DNA from: Rhizobium sp. Root1212
GTDB lineage: Bacteria > Pseudomonadota > Alphaproteobacteria > Rhizobiales > Rhizobiaceae
Assembly: GCF_001424985.1 (NCBI RefSeq)
Contig: NZ_LMDA01000001.1
Location: 372,001 to 436,000, forward strand
DNA: 64,000 nucleotides
Reading direction: 5' to 3'
How positions within the stretch are numbered: position 1 is the first letter of the stretch; each line of letters starts with the position of its first letter. Positions 34,922-44,249 of the stretch are shown piece after piece. Position numbers and translations under genes: made by a program. The notes below the pieces were generated by a model. It did no database searches, had not been told where the DNA came from, and saw only the letters and a program-made list of their open reading frames with translations.

Positions 34922-36730
34922 CTAATCCCCGTGGTGACCGAAGGCGCCGAAGACGAGGCCCTCGTCGCTTTCCTTGGCAAGCGTCTTCAGGCCGGCAATC
35001 CGCGCGGTAACGGCCGGCGCATCCGAGAAGACGAAGCCTTGCGGCAGTTCCAGCACCGCAATCGAGCAGCGCATCAGCGGAAAATATGTGGTCTCGCCGC
35101 TGCGGCCATGACCGGTCATGTAGCCTGCGGCCTGATGCTCGGCGGAATAATGCTGGCGGATATCGACGCGGAATTCGTCGAGGATGCGGGTCAGGACCTC
35201 CTCCAGTTCGCATCGCGTCCAGCCGCGCACCCCGATGAAGAAATCGTCGCCGCCGACATGGCCGAGGAATTTTTCCTCGCCAATGAAATGGCGGCGCATC
35301 AGCGCGGCAAACAGCGAGATGGCGACATCGCCCTTCTGGAAGCCGTAATGATCGTTGAACGGCTTGAAGCTGTCGAAATCGCAATAGCAGAAATAGCGCG
35401 TCTCATCGCCATCGAGCACGGCTTCCTGCACGTAGTCCCGGATCGCGCGGTTGCCCGGCAGGCCGGTCAGCGGGTTCTGCTCCTGGGCGAGCTTCAGCTG
35501 TTTTTCGTTGATGATCTTCAGGAGCGAGGAGGCCGACAGAATGCCGGCGTAACGCATGTTTTCGGTCAGAATCACACAATCGCTGCCATCCATGCCGGCA
35601 AAGATCTTCAGCATATCCTCGGCCGGGGTTTCGAGATCGGCGATCGGCGCGGGGCTGACGAAATGGGCGATGTGGCGCTGGTAGATGTGGTTCTTCAGGA
35701 GATCGCGGCCGAAGGGATGATAGATCATCTCCTTCACATGATATTCGTGCAGCACGCCGCGCGGTTCGCCATTGGCATTCAGCACCGGAAAGAAACTCCG
35801 CTGCGGTGACTTGCGGAACAGTTCGAAGACAGAATCAAGCCCGCTTGCCTCGTTGACGGCCGGCACCTGCTCGATCTGCTTTCTAATGAGAATGCTGTCG
35901 AGCGAAGCGGAGGGGCGGCGCACCTCGGCGGTCTGCACGAGATGCGGATAGGAGGGCTGCAGCTCGCCGAAATGTACGGTCGGACGGGCGACGAAATAGC
36001 CCTGCACCAGATCGCAGCCGAGATCGCGGCAGGTGGAAAACTCCGCCTCCGTCTCCACGCCTTCCGCCACGACGCGGGTGCCCAGCACATGGGCGGTATT
36101 GACGATGTGGCGCACCAGATGACGCTTGCGCGCATTGCCTTCGATGCCGGAGATGAAATGCCGGTCGATCTTCACATAGTCGACCGGCTGGTCGCAGAGC
36201 AGCTTCAGGCCGTTGAAGCCGACGCCGAAATCATCGAGCGCCAGCTTGAAGCCGGCAAGCCGAAGCCGCTTGATGAGATCGGCAAAGGCCGGCATGCGCA
36301 GGTTGTCGAAGCGTTCGGAAAGCTCGAAGCAGATGCAGGACGGCGGAATCTCGGCGCGCTTCAGGTGGCTGCCGAGGCGCTCGACGATATCGCCCTCCAT
36401 GCCGATCAGCCGGGCATCGAAATTGACGAACAAGGTTCGCGAGGAAAAATCGGCAAGGCCCGCGAAACCGGCAAAGGCGCGGCTGTTGATCATGTGCTCC
36501 AGCGCCATGAGCTGACCGGTCTCCTCCGCCCTGTCGAGCAGTTCCAGCGGCGAGGAAAAGCCGAGCCGCTCGAAGCCGCGCATAAGGGTCTCGTAGCCGA
36601 AGACGGCGCCGGTTGCCGCCTCGACAATCGGCTGGAAGGCGTTTTCGATCACCAGCTTGGCGAGCGTGACGATCTGGTCATCGCCGAAACGGCGGAGCGA
36701 CAGCATTTCGGCAGCAGCGGCGGCGGACAT
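34922..36730 (-). CDS. EAL-CBS-GGDEF cyclic di-GMP protein
   Basis: 602 residues from an ATG with GGAG nine bases upstream. N-terminal EAL domain (about 30-250) has ETLMR in place of EAL, and keeps NFDARL, FELSERF, LDDFGVGFN, KIDRHFI and EGVETEAE. The middle has a CBS pair (PVLNANGEPRGVL and CVILTENMRYAGIL), then a GGDEF domain with GGDDF; no RxxD site precedes it. The order EAL-CBS-GGDEF is the reverse of common dual proteins. Activity of both halves is possible but uncertain; CBS domains usually bind adenine nucleotides. Cytosolic. Confidence 0.85.
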   Translation of the reverse strand: MSAAAAAEMLSLRRFGDDQIVTLAKLVIENAFQPIVEAATGAVFGYETLMRGFERLGFSSPLELLDRAEETGQLMALEHMINSRAFAGFAGLADFSSRTLFVNFDARLIGMEGDIVERLGSHLKRAEIPPSCICFELSERFDNLRMPAFADLIKRLRLAGFKLALDDFGVGFNGLKLLCDQPVDYVKIDRHFISGIEGNARKRHLVRHIVNTAHVLGTRVVAEGVETEAEFSTCRDLGCDLVQGYFVARPTVHFGELQPSYPHLVQTAEVRRPSASLDSILIRKQIEQVPAVNEASGLDSVFELFRKSPQRSFFPVLNANGEPRGVLHEYHVKEMIYHPFGRDLLKNHIYQRHIAHFVSPAPIADLETPAEDMLKIFAGMDGSDCVILTENMRYAGILSASSLLKIINEKQLKLAQEQNPLTGLPGNRAIRDYVQEAVLDGDETRYFCYCDFDSFKPFNDHYGFQKGDVAISLFAALMRRHFIGEEKFLGHVGGDDFFIGVRGWTRCELEEVLTRILDEFRVDIRQHYSAEHQAAGYMTGHGRSGETTYFPLMRCSIAVLELPQGFVFSDAPAVTARIAGLKTLAKESDEGLVFGAFGHHGD

Positions 36731-36825
36731 GGAAACTCCGGGCAAAGGATCACGGTGCCCACCCCGGCAGGAGCGCGGCTCAGGCGTGACATTCGGGCCG
36801 AAGTGTCAATGAAAGCTTTCCCGCG

Positions 36826-36851
36826 CGTGAAAGTTTTGTGAAGCTTTCACG
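36826..36851. promoter_or_regulatory. Inverted repeat upstream of the EAL-CBS-GGDEF gene
   Basis: CGTGAAAG (36826-36833) and CTTTCACG (36844-36851), ten bases apart; a third copy of the half-site, GAAAGCTTTC, lies at 36811-36820. About 95 bases before the start of the minus-strand gene. Possible operator; regulator unknown. Confidence 0.45.
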
Positions 36852-36938
36852 ACGGCTGAAATGTTTTCCGCAACCGCGGGGCTGCGGAAAAACAACTCAT
36901 GATTTCAGTAGTTTATGTATTTCTTTTACAGAATTGAT

Positions 36939-37481
36939 TCATGCCTTTGCGAGAACGCCGAAGGCGATCAGCGCAAGCCCCTGCATGGTGATGTCGATCG
37001 CCAGGAACAGGCCCAGAATCCACAGGCTGTTGACCGGCCAGCCGGCGATGATGATGAGGCCGGCGAGCAGCGTCACGAGGCCGCCCAGCGCAATCCATCC
37101 CCAGCCCTTGATCGGCCGGAGCGCAAAGCCCGACCAGATGCGGAACAGGCCGGCAACCAGAAGGGCCGTGCCCATGATCAACGTCAGCACCGCCGAGGCG
37201 AGCAGCGGATTGAGGAAGGCGAAGATACCGGCGACGGTGTAGCAAAGCCCGGCAAGTCCCCAATAGAACACGCTTTTCCAGTCCTTCACCCGGAAGGCAT
37301 GGCCGAGCTGCAAAAGCCCGGCGACCAGCATGATGGCGCCGACGTAGAAGACTGAAACGACCGTCGCGGCCAAGAGATTGGCAAGCGCGATGCCGCCGCC
37401 CATGACGAGCAGGACGCCGAGCGCGACGAACCATCCCCACTTGCTGCTCAAGGTCTGTCTGGCAACTGAATCCAAGGCCAT
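36939..37481 (-). CDS. HdeD-like membrane protein (DUF308)
   Basis: 180 residues with six membrane helices, typical of HdeD acid-resistance proteins (VALGVLLVMGGGIALANLLAATVVSVFYVG, then repeated two-helix units, AGLLQLGHAF). The family is inner-membrane; in E. coli HdeD is acid-induced. GGGAG seven bases before the ATG. It ends 58 bases before a stem-forming TTTTCCGCA/TGCGGAAAA hairpin at about 36860-36893. Confidence 0.85.
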   Translation of the reverse strand: MALDSVARQTLSSKWGWFVALGVLLVMGGGIALANLLAATVVSVFYVGAIMLVAGLLQLGHAFRVKDWKSVFYWGLAGLCYTVAGIFAFLNPLLASAVLTLIMGTALLVAGLFRIWSGFALRPIKGWGWIALGGLVTLLAGLIIIAGWPVNSLWILGLFLAIDITMQGLALIAFGVLAKA

Positions 37482-37566
37482 GATCGAACTCCCACTCTGA
37501 ACTCATGGAATAAAGCCGCATTTCAACCCATAAGGGAAGCAGGAAAAAACAGTCGCCGCGCGGCCT

Positions 37567-38004
37567 TCAGATCTTGATCGCCAGCAGCACCGCGCCCGCC
37601 GCGATCATGCCGACGGCAAACCAGTGGGCGACGGAAAGCCGCTCGCCGAGGAAGACCGCCGCGAAGACCGCGACCAGCACGACGCTGAGCTTGTCGACCG
37701 GGGCGACCTGTGCGGCATTGCCGATCTTCAGCGCACGGAAATAGCAGAGCCACGAGGCGCCGGTCGCCAAGCCCGACAGCACGAGGAAAATCCAGCTGCG
37801 CGCGGGGATAGTGGAGGGCGACTGCCAGCCATTCGTGAGGAACAGCATGGCAGTGATCGCACAGAGGATGACGATGGTGCGCACGAAGGTCGCGTAATCG
37901 GACTGCACGCTCTCGATGCCGACCTTGGCGAAGATCGCCGTCAGCGCCGCGAAGACGGCCGACAGCAGCGCCCAGACTTGCCAGGAGAAAAAGAGCGATT
38001 TCAT
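37567..38004 (-). CDS. Half-length EamA/DMT transporter
   Basis: 145 residues with about five membrane helices: one EamA unit rather than the usual two (family proteins of 280-300 residues). It starts MKSLFFSWQVWALLSAVFAAL and ends with HWFAVGMIAAGAVLLAIKI. Its ATG overlaps the stop of the GFA gene (ATGA), so it is coupled to it. Single-unit EamA proteins form dimers in the SMR style. A longer open frame upstream exists, but overlaps GFA in another frame and is rejected. Confidence 0.85.
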   Translation of the reverse strand: MKSLFFSWQVWALLSAVFAALTAIFAKVGIESVQSDYATFVRTIVILCAITAMLFLTNGWQSPSTIPARSWIFLVLSGLATGASWLCYFRALKIGNAAQVAPVDKLSVVLVAVFAAVFLGERLSVAHWFAVGMIAAGAVLLAIKI

Positions 38005-38432
38005 GACGATGCCGCGGGCGTGAAGGTCAGGGTTCCGGCGATGCGCGCGACCCCGCCGTTGTCGGACGGGTGGGCGACGCCGTCCATGACCGGAACGCTT
38101 TCGAAATCGAAGGGACTGACGCCGTTCAGGCAGGCGGCGTTGACGCCGTATTGCCGCGGGTTCGAGCGGCGCTGATGATGGGTGTAGATGCCGCACTTCG
38201 AGCAGAAATAATGCTTCGCCGACATCGTGTTGAATTGATAGAGCGTCAGGGCCTCCTCGCCCTCGGTGATCTCGATGCCATCGAGTTCGGTGGAGACGGC
38301 GACAGCGCCGCGCATGCGACAATAGGAGCAGGTGCAGCGGCGGGCGGTGTTGAGGCCATCCGTCAGGCGCACGTGAAAGCGAACCGTGCCGCAATGGCAG
38401 GCGCCGTCGATTTCCTTGATGTTCTTGTCCAT
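38001..38432 (-). CDS. GFA/DUF636-type zinc protein (aldehyde-activating family)
   Basis: 143 residues. Zinc ligands are visible in CHCGTVRF (about residues 12-19), CTCSYCRMRG and CSKCGIYTHH. The family contains S-(hydroxymethyl)glutathione synthase, but many members have other roles, so only the fold is certain. GGAGAG five bases before ATG 38432 supports this start. Upstream member of a two-gene operon with the EamA gene. Confidence 0.85.
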   Translation of the reverse strand: MDKNIKEIDGACHCGTVRFHVRLTDGLNTARRCTCSYCRMRGAVAVSTELDGIEITEGEEALTLYQFNTMSAKHYFCSKCGIYTHHQRRSNPRQYGVNAACLNGVSPFDFESVPVMDGVAHPSDNGGVARIAGTLTFTPAASS

Positions 38433-38469
38433 GCACGCTCTCCGTTTTTCGCTGTTCGCATGGGAACGG

Positions 38470-38580
38470 CCCCTCATCCGGCCTGTCGGCCACCTTCTCC
38501 CCGCAGGCGGGGGGAAGGGACAAGCGGCAAACTCCGTCGTCCCCTCTCCCCGCTTGCGGGGAGAGGGTTAGGGTGAGGGG
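38470..38580. repeat. RIME-like palindromic intergenic element
   Basis: CCCCTCATCCGGCCTGTCGG, CTTCTCCCCGCAGGCGGGG, then CCTCTCCCCGC-tt-GCGGGGAGAGGGTTAGGGTGAGGGG. It is close to the copies at 3596-3720 and 42347-42505. It lies upstream of the GFA operon and the bet operon, between two divergent units. Confidence 0.88.
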
Positions 38581-38681
38581 CAACCTTATACGATGGCACC
38601 GCCAATTCCACCGCCGCAGACTAGCAACACGCGCACCCCGCAATCAAAGCCAAATCCAGCTTCCCGCCGATCATTTTTTTA

Positions 38682-38701
38682 TTGATTGACGGCTCAATCA
38701 A
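38682..38701. promoter_or_regulatory. BetI operator candidate
   Basis: TTGATTGA-CGGC-TCAATCAA is a perfect inverted repeat 33 bases before betI. BetI of E. coli binds an inverted repeat of TTGAA/TTCAA-like halves at the bet promoters; this repeat fits in place and symmetry. BetI is expected to be released when choline is present. Confidence 0.75.
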
Positions 38702-38734
38702 AAATACCATGCCCGGCAATAGAGGGGAAATGTC

Positions 38735-39340
38735 ATGCCGAAGATCGGGATGGAACCGGTGCGGCGCCGGGCGCTGGTGGATGCAGCGCTGAAGGTGATC
38801 GGCGACCGGGGTACAGTGTCGGTGACCATGTCGGATATCGCCCGCAAGGCCGGTGTCTCCCCTGCCCTTGCCCATCATTATTTCGGCTCTAAGGAACAGT
38901 TGCTGACCGAAACCATCCGCTTCCTGCTACGGCAATTGCGCGACGATACCGTGGCCGCCCTGAAGGGGGAGCAGCATCCGCAGACGCGGATTTCGGCGAT
39001 CATTCGGGTCAGTTTCCAGGCCGATCAGTTCACACCGCAGACGATCGCCGCCTGGCTTGCCTTCTACTCCGAAGCGCAGTGCTCGGAGGCGACGCGGCGG
39101 CTTCTGGTGATCTATGCCCGCCGGCTGCATTCGAACCTCGTCGACAGCCTGCGCCGCCTCTGTTCCGCAAGCGACGCACACCGCATCGCAGAAGGAACAG
39201 CCGCCATGATCGACGGGCTCTATATTCGCCGGGCGCTCGGCTCCTCGCCGATCACGGCCGAGGCCTCGATCGCGCTGACCGACGACTACATCGCCCTCCA
39301 TCTTCAAAGGCTTCTGAACGAAAAAGGACATGCCGCATGA
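38735..39340 (+). CDS. betI: TetR-family repressor of choline catabolism
   Basis: 201 residues. The N-terminal helix-turn-helix is TVSVTMSDIARKAGVSPALAHHYFGSKEQLL; the rest is the BetI ligand domain. It senses choline and represses the operon in its absence. GGGGAAA precedes the ATG. The last base pairs overlap betC start (ATGA), so the four bet genes are one operon, with the operator upstream. Confidence 0.95.
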   Translation: MPKIGMEPVRRRALVDAALKVIGDRGTVSVTMSDIARKAGVSPALAHHYFGSKEQLLTETIRFLLRQLRDDTVAALKGEQHPQTRISAIIRVSFQADQFTPQTIAAWLAFYSEAQCSEATRRLLVIYARRLHSNLVDSLRRLCSASDAHRIAEGTAAMIDGLYIRRALGSSPITAEASIALTDDYIALHLQRLLNEKGHAA

Positions 39341-40866
39341 CTGCCAGGCGACCCAATATCCTCATCATCATGGTCGACCAGTTGAACGGAAAGTTCTTTC
39401 CCGATGGCCCGGCGGAATTCCTGCATGCGCCGCATATGAAGGCACTGGCGAAACGTTCGGCGCGCTTCCGCAACAACTATACCTCCTCGCCGCTCTGCGC
39501 GCCGGCTCGCGCCTCGATGATGGCCGGGCAATTGCCGAGCCGCACGCGGGTCTATGACAATGCCGCCGAATATATCTCGTCGATCCCGACCTATGCGCAC
39601 CACCTGCGCCGGGCCGGCTATTACACGGCGCTTTCCGGCAAGATGCACTTCGTCGGGCCGGACCAGCTGCACGGTTTCGAGGAGCGGCTGACGACCGACA
39701 TCTACCCCGCCGATTTCGGCTGGACGCCGGACTACCGCAAGCCCGGCGAGCGCATCGACTGGTGGTACCACAATCTCGGCTCCGTCACCGGTGCGGGCGT
39801 CGCCGAAATCACCAACCAGATGGAATATGACGACGAGGTCGCCTTCCTCGCCAACCAGAAGCTCTACCAGCTTTCGCGCGAGCAGGACGATACCGCCCGC
39901 CGCCCCTGGGCGCTGACGGTCTCCTTCACCCATCCGCACGATCCCTATGTCGCGCGTAAAAAATTCTGGGACCTTTACGAGGATTGCGATCATCTGCTGC
40001 CGGACGTCGGTAACATCCCGCTTGCCGAACAGGACCCGCATTCGCAGCGCATCGTCCATTCCTGCGACTATAAGAATTTCGCGGTGACGGAAGACAATAT
40101 TCGCCGCTCGCGCCGGGCCTATTTCGCCAATATCTCCTATCTCGACGAGAAGGTCGGCGAGCTGATCGACACGCTGACCCGCACCCGCATGCTGGATGAT
40201 ACCATCATCCTGTTCTGCTCCGACCATGGCGACATGCTCGGCGAGCGCGGGCTGTGGTTCAAGATGAACTTCTTCGAGGGTTCGGCCCGCGTGCCGCTTA
40301 TGGTCGCCGGCCCCGGCATCAAGCCTGCCCTGCATCCGGCCCCGGTTTCCAATCTCGACATTCTGCCGACGCTCTGCGATCTCGCCGGCATTTCCATGGA
40401 CGAGATCATGCCGTGGACCGACGGCGAAAGCCTCGTGCCGGTCATCAACGGCGAAGAGCGGACATCGCCGGTGGTGATGGAATATGCGGCGGAAGGTTCT
40501 TATGCCCCGCTCGTCTGCATCCGCGAGGGCAAGTGGAAATATATCCATTGCGAGCTTGATCCCGACCAGCTCTTCGATCTCGAAGCCGATCCGCTCGAAC
40601 TCACCAATCTCGCCGGTGTTCCCGCCCATGCGCCGACGCTGCGCGCCTTTCAGGAAATGCGCGACGCGCGCTGGGATATGGAAGCCTTCGACGCCGCCGT
40701 GCGCGAAAGCCAGGCGCGGCGCTGGATCGTCTACGAGGCATTGCGCAACGGCTCCTATTATCCCTGGGATTACCAGCCGCTGCAGAAGGCATCCGAGCGC
40801 TACATGCGCAACCACATGAACCTCGACAATCTCGAAGAGACCAAACGCTATCCACGCGGGGAATAA
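39337..40866 (+). CDS. betC: Choline-sulfatase
   Basis: 509 residues. The sulfatase signature has Cys54 in [13 protein letters not shown], where CxPxR is matured to formylglycine; Cys54 is the same number as in Sinorhizobium BetC. Metal ligands are in IMVDQLNG and [11 protein letters not shown]. It cleaves choline-O-sulfate to choline and sulfate in the cytosol. ATGA overlap with betI. In this genome its sulfate may feed the cys genes a few kilobases away. Confidence 0.96.
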   Translation: MTARRPNILIIMVDQLNGKFFPDGPAEFLHAPHMKALAKRSARFRNNYTSSPLCAPARASMMAGQLPSRTRVYDNAAEYISSIPTYAHHLRRAGYYTALSGKMHFVGPDQLHGFEERLTTDIYPADFGWTPDYRKPGERIDWWYHNLGSVTGAGVAEITNQMEYDDEVAFLANQKLYQLSREQDDTARRPWALTVSFTHPHDPYVARKKFWDLYEDCDHLLPDVGNIPLAEQDPHSQRIVHSCDYKNFAVTEDNIRRSRRAYFANISYLDEKVGELIDTLTRTRMLDDTIILFCSDHGDMLGERGLWFKMNFFEGSARVPLMVAGPGIKPALHPAPVSNLDILPTLCDLAGISMDEIMPWTDGESLVPVINGEERTSPVVMEYAAEGSYAPLVCIREGKWKYIHCELDPDQLFDLEADPLELTNLAGVPAHAPTLRAFQEMRDARWDMEAFDAAVRESQARRWIVYEALRNGSYYPWDYQPLQKASERYMRNHMNLDNLEETKRYPRGE

Positions 40867-40870
40867 GAAC

Positions 40871-42334
40871 ATGCGCGCACAACCGAAAGCTTCCCACTTC
40901 ATCGACGGCGAATATGTCGAGGACAGTGCCGGCACCGTCTTCGAAAGCATCTATCCCGCCACCGGCGAGGTGATCGCGCGGCTGCATGCGGCCACCCCCG
41001 CGATCGTCGAAAAAGCGATTGCGGCGGCCAAGCGCGCCCAGCCGGAATGGGCCGCGATGAGCCCGACCGCCCGCGGCCGCGTCCTCAAGCGCGCCGCCGA
41101 AATCATGCGTGAGCGCAACCGCGAACTTTCCGAGCTTGAAACGCTGGATACCGGCAAGCCCATCCAGGAAACCATCGTCGCCGACCCGACCTCGGGCGCC
41201 GACAGTTTCGAGTTCTTCGGCGGCGTTGTCGCGACCGCGCTCAACGGCGACTATATCCCGCTCGGCGGCGATTTTGCCTTTACCAAGCGCGTGCCGCTCG
41301 GCGTCTGCGTCGGCATCGGCGCCTGGAACTATCCGCAGCAGATCGCCTGCTGGAAGGGGGCGCCTGCCCTTGCCGCCGGCAATGCCATGGTGTTCAAGCC
41401 CTCGGAAAACACCCCGCTCGGCGCGCTGAAGATCGCCGAAATCCTCATCGAAGCCGGCTTGCCGAAGGGGCTCTACAACGTCATCCAGGGCGACCGCGAG
41501 ACCGGGCCGCTGCTGGTCAACCATCCCGATGTCGCCAAGGTATCGCTGACCGGCTCGGTGCCGACCGGCCGCAAGGTGGCAGCCGCCGCTGCCGGTCATC
41601 TGAAGCATGTGACGATGGAACTTGGGGGCAAGTCGCCGCTGATCGTCTTCGACGATGCCGATCTCGAAAGCGCCATCGGCGGGGCGATGCTCGGCAATTT
41701 CTATTCGACGGGACAGGTCTGCTCCAACGGCACCCGCGTCTTCGTGCAGAAGGGCATCAAGGACAGGTTCCTGTCCCGCCTGAAGGAGCGCACCGAAGCC
41801 ATCGTCATCGGCGACCCGATGGACGAGGCGACGCAGCTTGGCCCGATGGTCTCCCGCGCCCAGCTCGACAAGGTTTTCTCCTATGTCGACAAGGGCAAGG
41901 CCGAGGGCGCGACGCTGCTCACCGGCGGCGGCATCCCGAATTCGGTTTCGTCGGAAGGCACCTACATCCAGCCGACCGTGTTTGCCGACGTCAAGGACAC
42001 GATGACAATCGCACGAGAGGAGATCTTCGGGCCTGTCATGTGCGTGCTCGATTTCGACAGCGAGGAAGAGGTGATTGCGCGGGCCAATGCGACCGAATTC
42101 GGTCTCTCGGCCGGCGTCTTCACCGCCGACTTGACCCGCGCCCACCGTGTGGTCAACCGGCTGGAAGCGGGCACGCTCTGGATCAACACCTACAATCTCG
42201 CCCCGGTCGAAATCCCCTTCGGCGGCTCCAAGCAATCCGGCTTCGGCCGCGAAAACTCGGTGGCGGCGCTGGAGCACTATTCCGAGCTGAAGACGGTGTA
42301 TGTGGCGATGTCGCCGGTCGAGGCGCCGTATTGA
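40871..42334 (+). CDS. betB: Betaine aldehyde dehydrogenase
   Basis: 487 residues. Catalytic Cys284 in [10 protein letters not shown], Glu in [13 protein letters not shown], and coenzyme loop LTGSVPTG. It oxidises betaine aldehyde to glycine betaine with NAD. Five bases after betC. C-terminal [12 protein letters not shown] is normal for the family. Confidence 0.96.
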   Translation: MRAQPKASHFIDGEYVEDSAGTVFESIYPATGEVIARLHAATPAIVEKAIAAAKRAQPEWAAMSPTARGRVLKRAAEIMRERNRELSELETLDTGKPIQETIVADPTSGADSFEFFGGVVATALNGDYIPLGGDFAFTKRVPLGVCVGIGAWNYPQQIACWKGAPALAAGNAMVFKPSENTPLGALKIAEILIEAGLPKGLYNVIQGDRETGPLLVNHPDVAKVSLTGSVPTGRKVAAAAAGHLKHVTMELGGKSPLIVFDDADLESAIGGAMLGNFYSTGQVCSNGTRVFVQKGIKDRFLSRLKERTEAIVIGDPMDEATQLGPMVSRAQLDKVFSYVDKGKAEGATLLTGGGIPNSVSSEGTYIQPTVFADVKDTMTIAREEIFGPVMCVLDFDSEEEVIARANATEFGLSAGVFTADLTRAHRVVNRLEAGTLWINTYNLAPVEIPFGGSKQSGFGRENSVAALEHYSELKTVYVAMSPVEAPY

Positions 42335-42346
42335 GTTAGGCACAGG

Positions 42347-42505
42347 CCCCTCATCCGCCCTGTCGGGCACCTTCTCCCCGCGAACGCGGAGAAGGGGACA
42401 AGTGGCACATTCCGCCGTCCCTCTCTTCCCCCGTGGAAGATGAAGCAAACGGCAACCTCCGTCGTTCCCTCTCCCTGCGCGCAGGGAGAGGGCTAGGGTG
42501 AGGGG
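42347..42505. repeat. RIME-like palindromic intergenic element inside the bet operon
   Basis: Composite copy: CCCCTCATCCGCCCTGTCGG, CTTCTCCCCGCGAACGCGGAGAAGG, and CCCTCTCCCTGCGCGCAGGGAGAGGGCTAGGGTGAGGGG, in three hairpins over about 160 bases. It lies between betB and betA, so it is transcribed in the bet mRNA and can fold there; this may set the betB/betA ratio or protect mRNA ends. Confidence 0.88.
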
Positions 42506-42528
42506 CAATCTGGTTTTCGGAGACGTTC

Positions 42529-44181
42529 ATGCAAAACGCAGACTTCATCATCATCGGCTCCGGCTCGGCCGGCTCGGCCATGGCCTACCGTCTTTCCGAG
42601 GACGGCAAGAACACCGTCATGGTGCTGGAATATGGCGGCTCGGATGTCGGGCCGTTCATCCAGATGCCGGCGGCCCTTGCCTGGCCGATGAGCATGAAGC
42701 GCTACAACTGGGGTTACCTCTCCGAGCCCGAGCCGAACCTCAACAACCGGCGTATCACCGCGCCGCGCGGCAAGGTGATCGGCGGCTCGTCGTCGATCAA
42801 CGGCATGGTGTATGTACGCGGCTCGGCAGAGGATTATACCCGCTGGGAAGACGCCGGGGCCAAGGGTTGGGGCTATGCGGACGTGCTGCCCTATTTCAAG
42901 CGCATGGAAACCTCCCATGGCGGCCAGGACGGCTGGCGCGGTACCGACGGGCCGCTGCATGTCCAGCGCGGGCCGGTGAAGAACCCGCTGTTCAAGGCCT
43001 TCGTCGAGGCCGGCCGCGAGGCCGGTTTCGAGACGACCGACGATTATAACGGCGAGAAGCAGGAAGGTTTTGGTCTGATGGAGCAGACCATCTGGAAATC
43101 CCGCCGCTGGTCTGCCGCCAACGCCTATCTGAGGCCGGCGCTGAAGCGGCCGAATGTCGAGCTGGTGCAGTGCTTCGCCCGCCGGATCGTCATCGAGAAC
43201 GGCCGCGCCGTCGGGGTGGAAATCGAGCGGGGCGGCAAGATCGAGATCGTCCGCGCCAATCGCGAGGTCATCGTCGCCGCCTCGTCCTTCAATTCACCGA
43301 AACTCCTGATGCTGTCGGGCATCGGCCCGGCGACACATCTGAAGGAGATGGGCATCGAGGTGAAGCTCGACAGACCGGGCGTCGGCGCCAACCTGATGGA
43401 CCATATGGAATTTTATTTCCAGCAGGTGTCGCTCAAGCCGGTCTCGCTTTACTCGTGGCTGCCGTGGTTCTGGCAAGGGGTTGCGGGGGCGCAGTGGCTG
43501 TTTTCCGGCACCGGGCTTGGCGCTTCCAACCAGTTCGAATCCTGCGCCTTCGTGCGCTCGGCGCCGGGCATCCGGCAGCCGGATATCCAGTTCCACTTCC
43601 TGCCCGTCGCCATCTCCTATGACGGCAAGGCGGCGGCCAAGAGCCACGGCTTCCAGGTTCATGTCGGCTACAACCACTCGAAATCGCGCGGCAATGTCAC
43701 GCTTGCCTCTTCCGACCCGATGGCCGATCCGGTCATCCGCTTCAACTATATGAGCACCGAGGAAGACTGGGTGAAATTCCGCCATTGCGTGCGGCTCACC
43801 CGCGAACTCTTCAGCCAGAAGGCCTTCGAGGAATTCCGCGGGCCGGAAATCCAGCCGGGCGAAAACGTGCAGACGGACGAGCAGATCGACGACTTCCTGC
43901 GCGAGCATCTGGAAAGCGCCTATCACCCCTGCGGCACCTGCAAGATGGGGGCCAAGGACGATCCGATGGCGGTGGTCGACCCGGAAACACGGGTCATCGG
44001 CATCGACGGCCTGCGGGTGGCGGATAGTTCGATCTTCCCGGATATCACCTACGGCAACCTCAACGGCCCCTCGATCATGACCGGCGAAAAGGCCGCCGAC
44101 CATATCCTCGGCAAGCAGCCCCTGCCCCGCTCCAACCAGGAACCGTGGATCAACCCGCGCTGGGCGGTGAGCGACCGGTAG
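42529..44181 (+). CDS. betA: Choline dehydrogenase (GMC oxidoreductase)
   Basis: 550 residues. FAD-binding [20 protein letters not shown] signatures [14 protein letters not shown] and the C-terminal active site with His466 in [10 protein letters not shown]. It oxidises choline to betaine aldehyde and partly to betaine, membrane-associated. GGAGA six bases before the ATG. Confidence 0.96.
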   Translation: MQNADFIIIGSGSAGSAMAYRLSEDGKNTVMVLEYGGSDVGPFIQMPAALAWPMSMKRYNWGYLSEPEPNLNNRRITAPRGKVIGGSSSINGMVYVRGSAEDYTRWEDAGAKGWGYADVLPYFKRMETSHGGQDGWRGTDGPLHVQRGPVKNPLFKAFVEAGREAGFETTDDYNGEKQEGFGLMEQTIWKSRRWSAANAYLRPALKRPNVELVQCFARRIVIENGRAVGVEIERGGKIEIVRANREVIVAASSFNSPKLLMLSGIGPATHLKEMGIEVKLDRPGVGANLMDHMEFYFQQVSLKPVSLYSWLPWFWQGVAGAQWLFSGTGLGASNQFESCAFVRSAPGIRQPDIQFHFLPVAISYDGKAAAKSHGFQVHVGYNHSKSRGNVTLASSDPMADPVIRFNYMSTEEDWVKFRHCVRLTRELFSQKAFEEFRGPEIQPGENVQTDEQIDDFLREHLESAYHPCGTCKMGAKDDPMAVVDPETRVIGIDGLRVADSSIFPDITYGNLNGPSIMTGEKAADHILGKQPLPRSNQEPWINPRWAVSDR

Positions 44182-44197
44182 TCGTCGCTTCCCACGC

Positions 44198-44230
44198 AAA
44201 AAGGCCGGACGCTGAGCATCCGGCCTTTTT
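44198..44230. terminator. Bidirectional terminator of betA and RTX/HasA-like gene
   Basis: AAAAAGGCCGGA pairs with TCCGGCCTTTTT around nine bases. T-runs stand on both strands, suiting both convergent genes: 17 bases after betA and 20 bases past the RTX stop. Confidence 0.9.
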
Positions 44231-44249
44231 CCCATTCTACTGGCGCGTA

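Noticed and set aside
40601-42508. A 635-codon frame antisense to betB and the betC end
   Set aside because: Overlaps two certain genes and runs into a RIME-like repeat.
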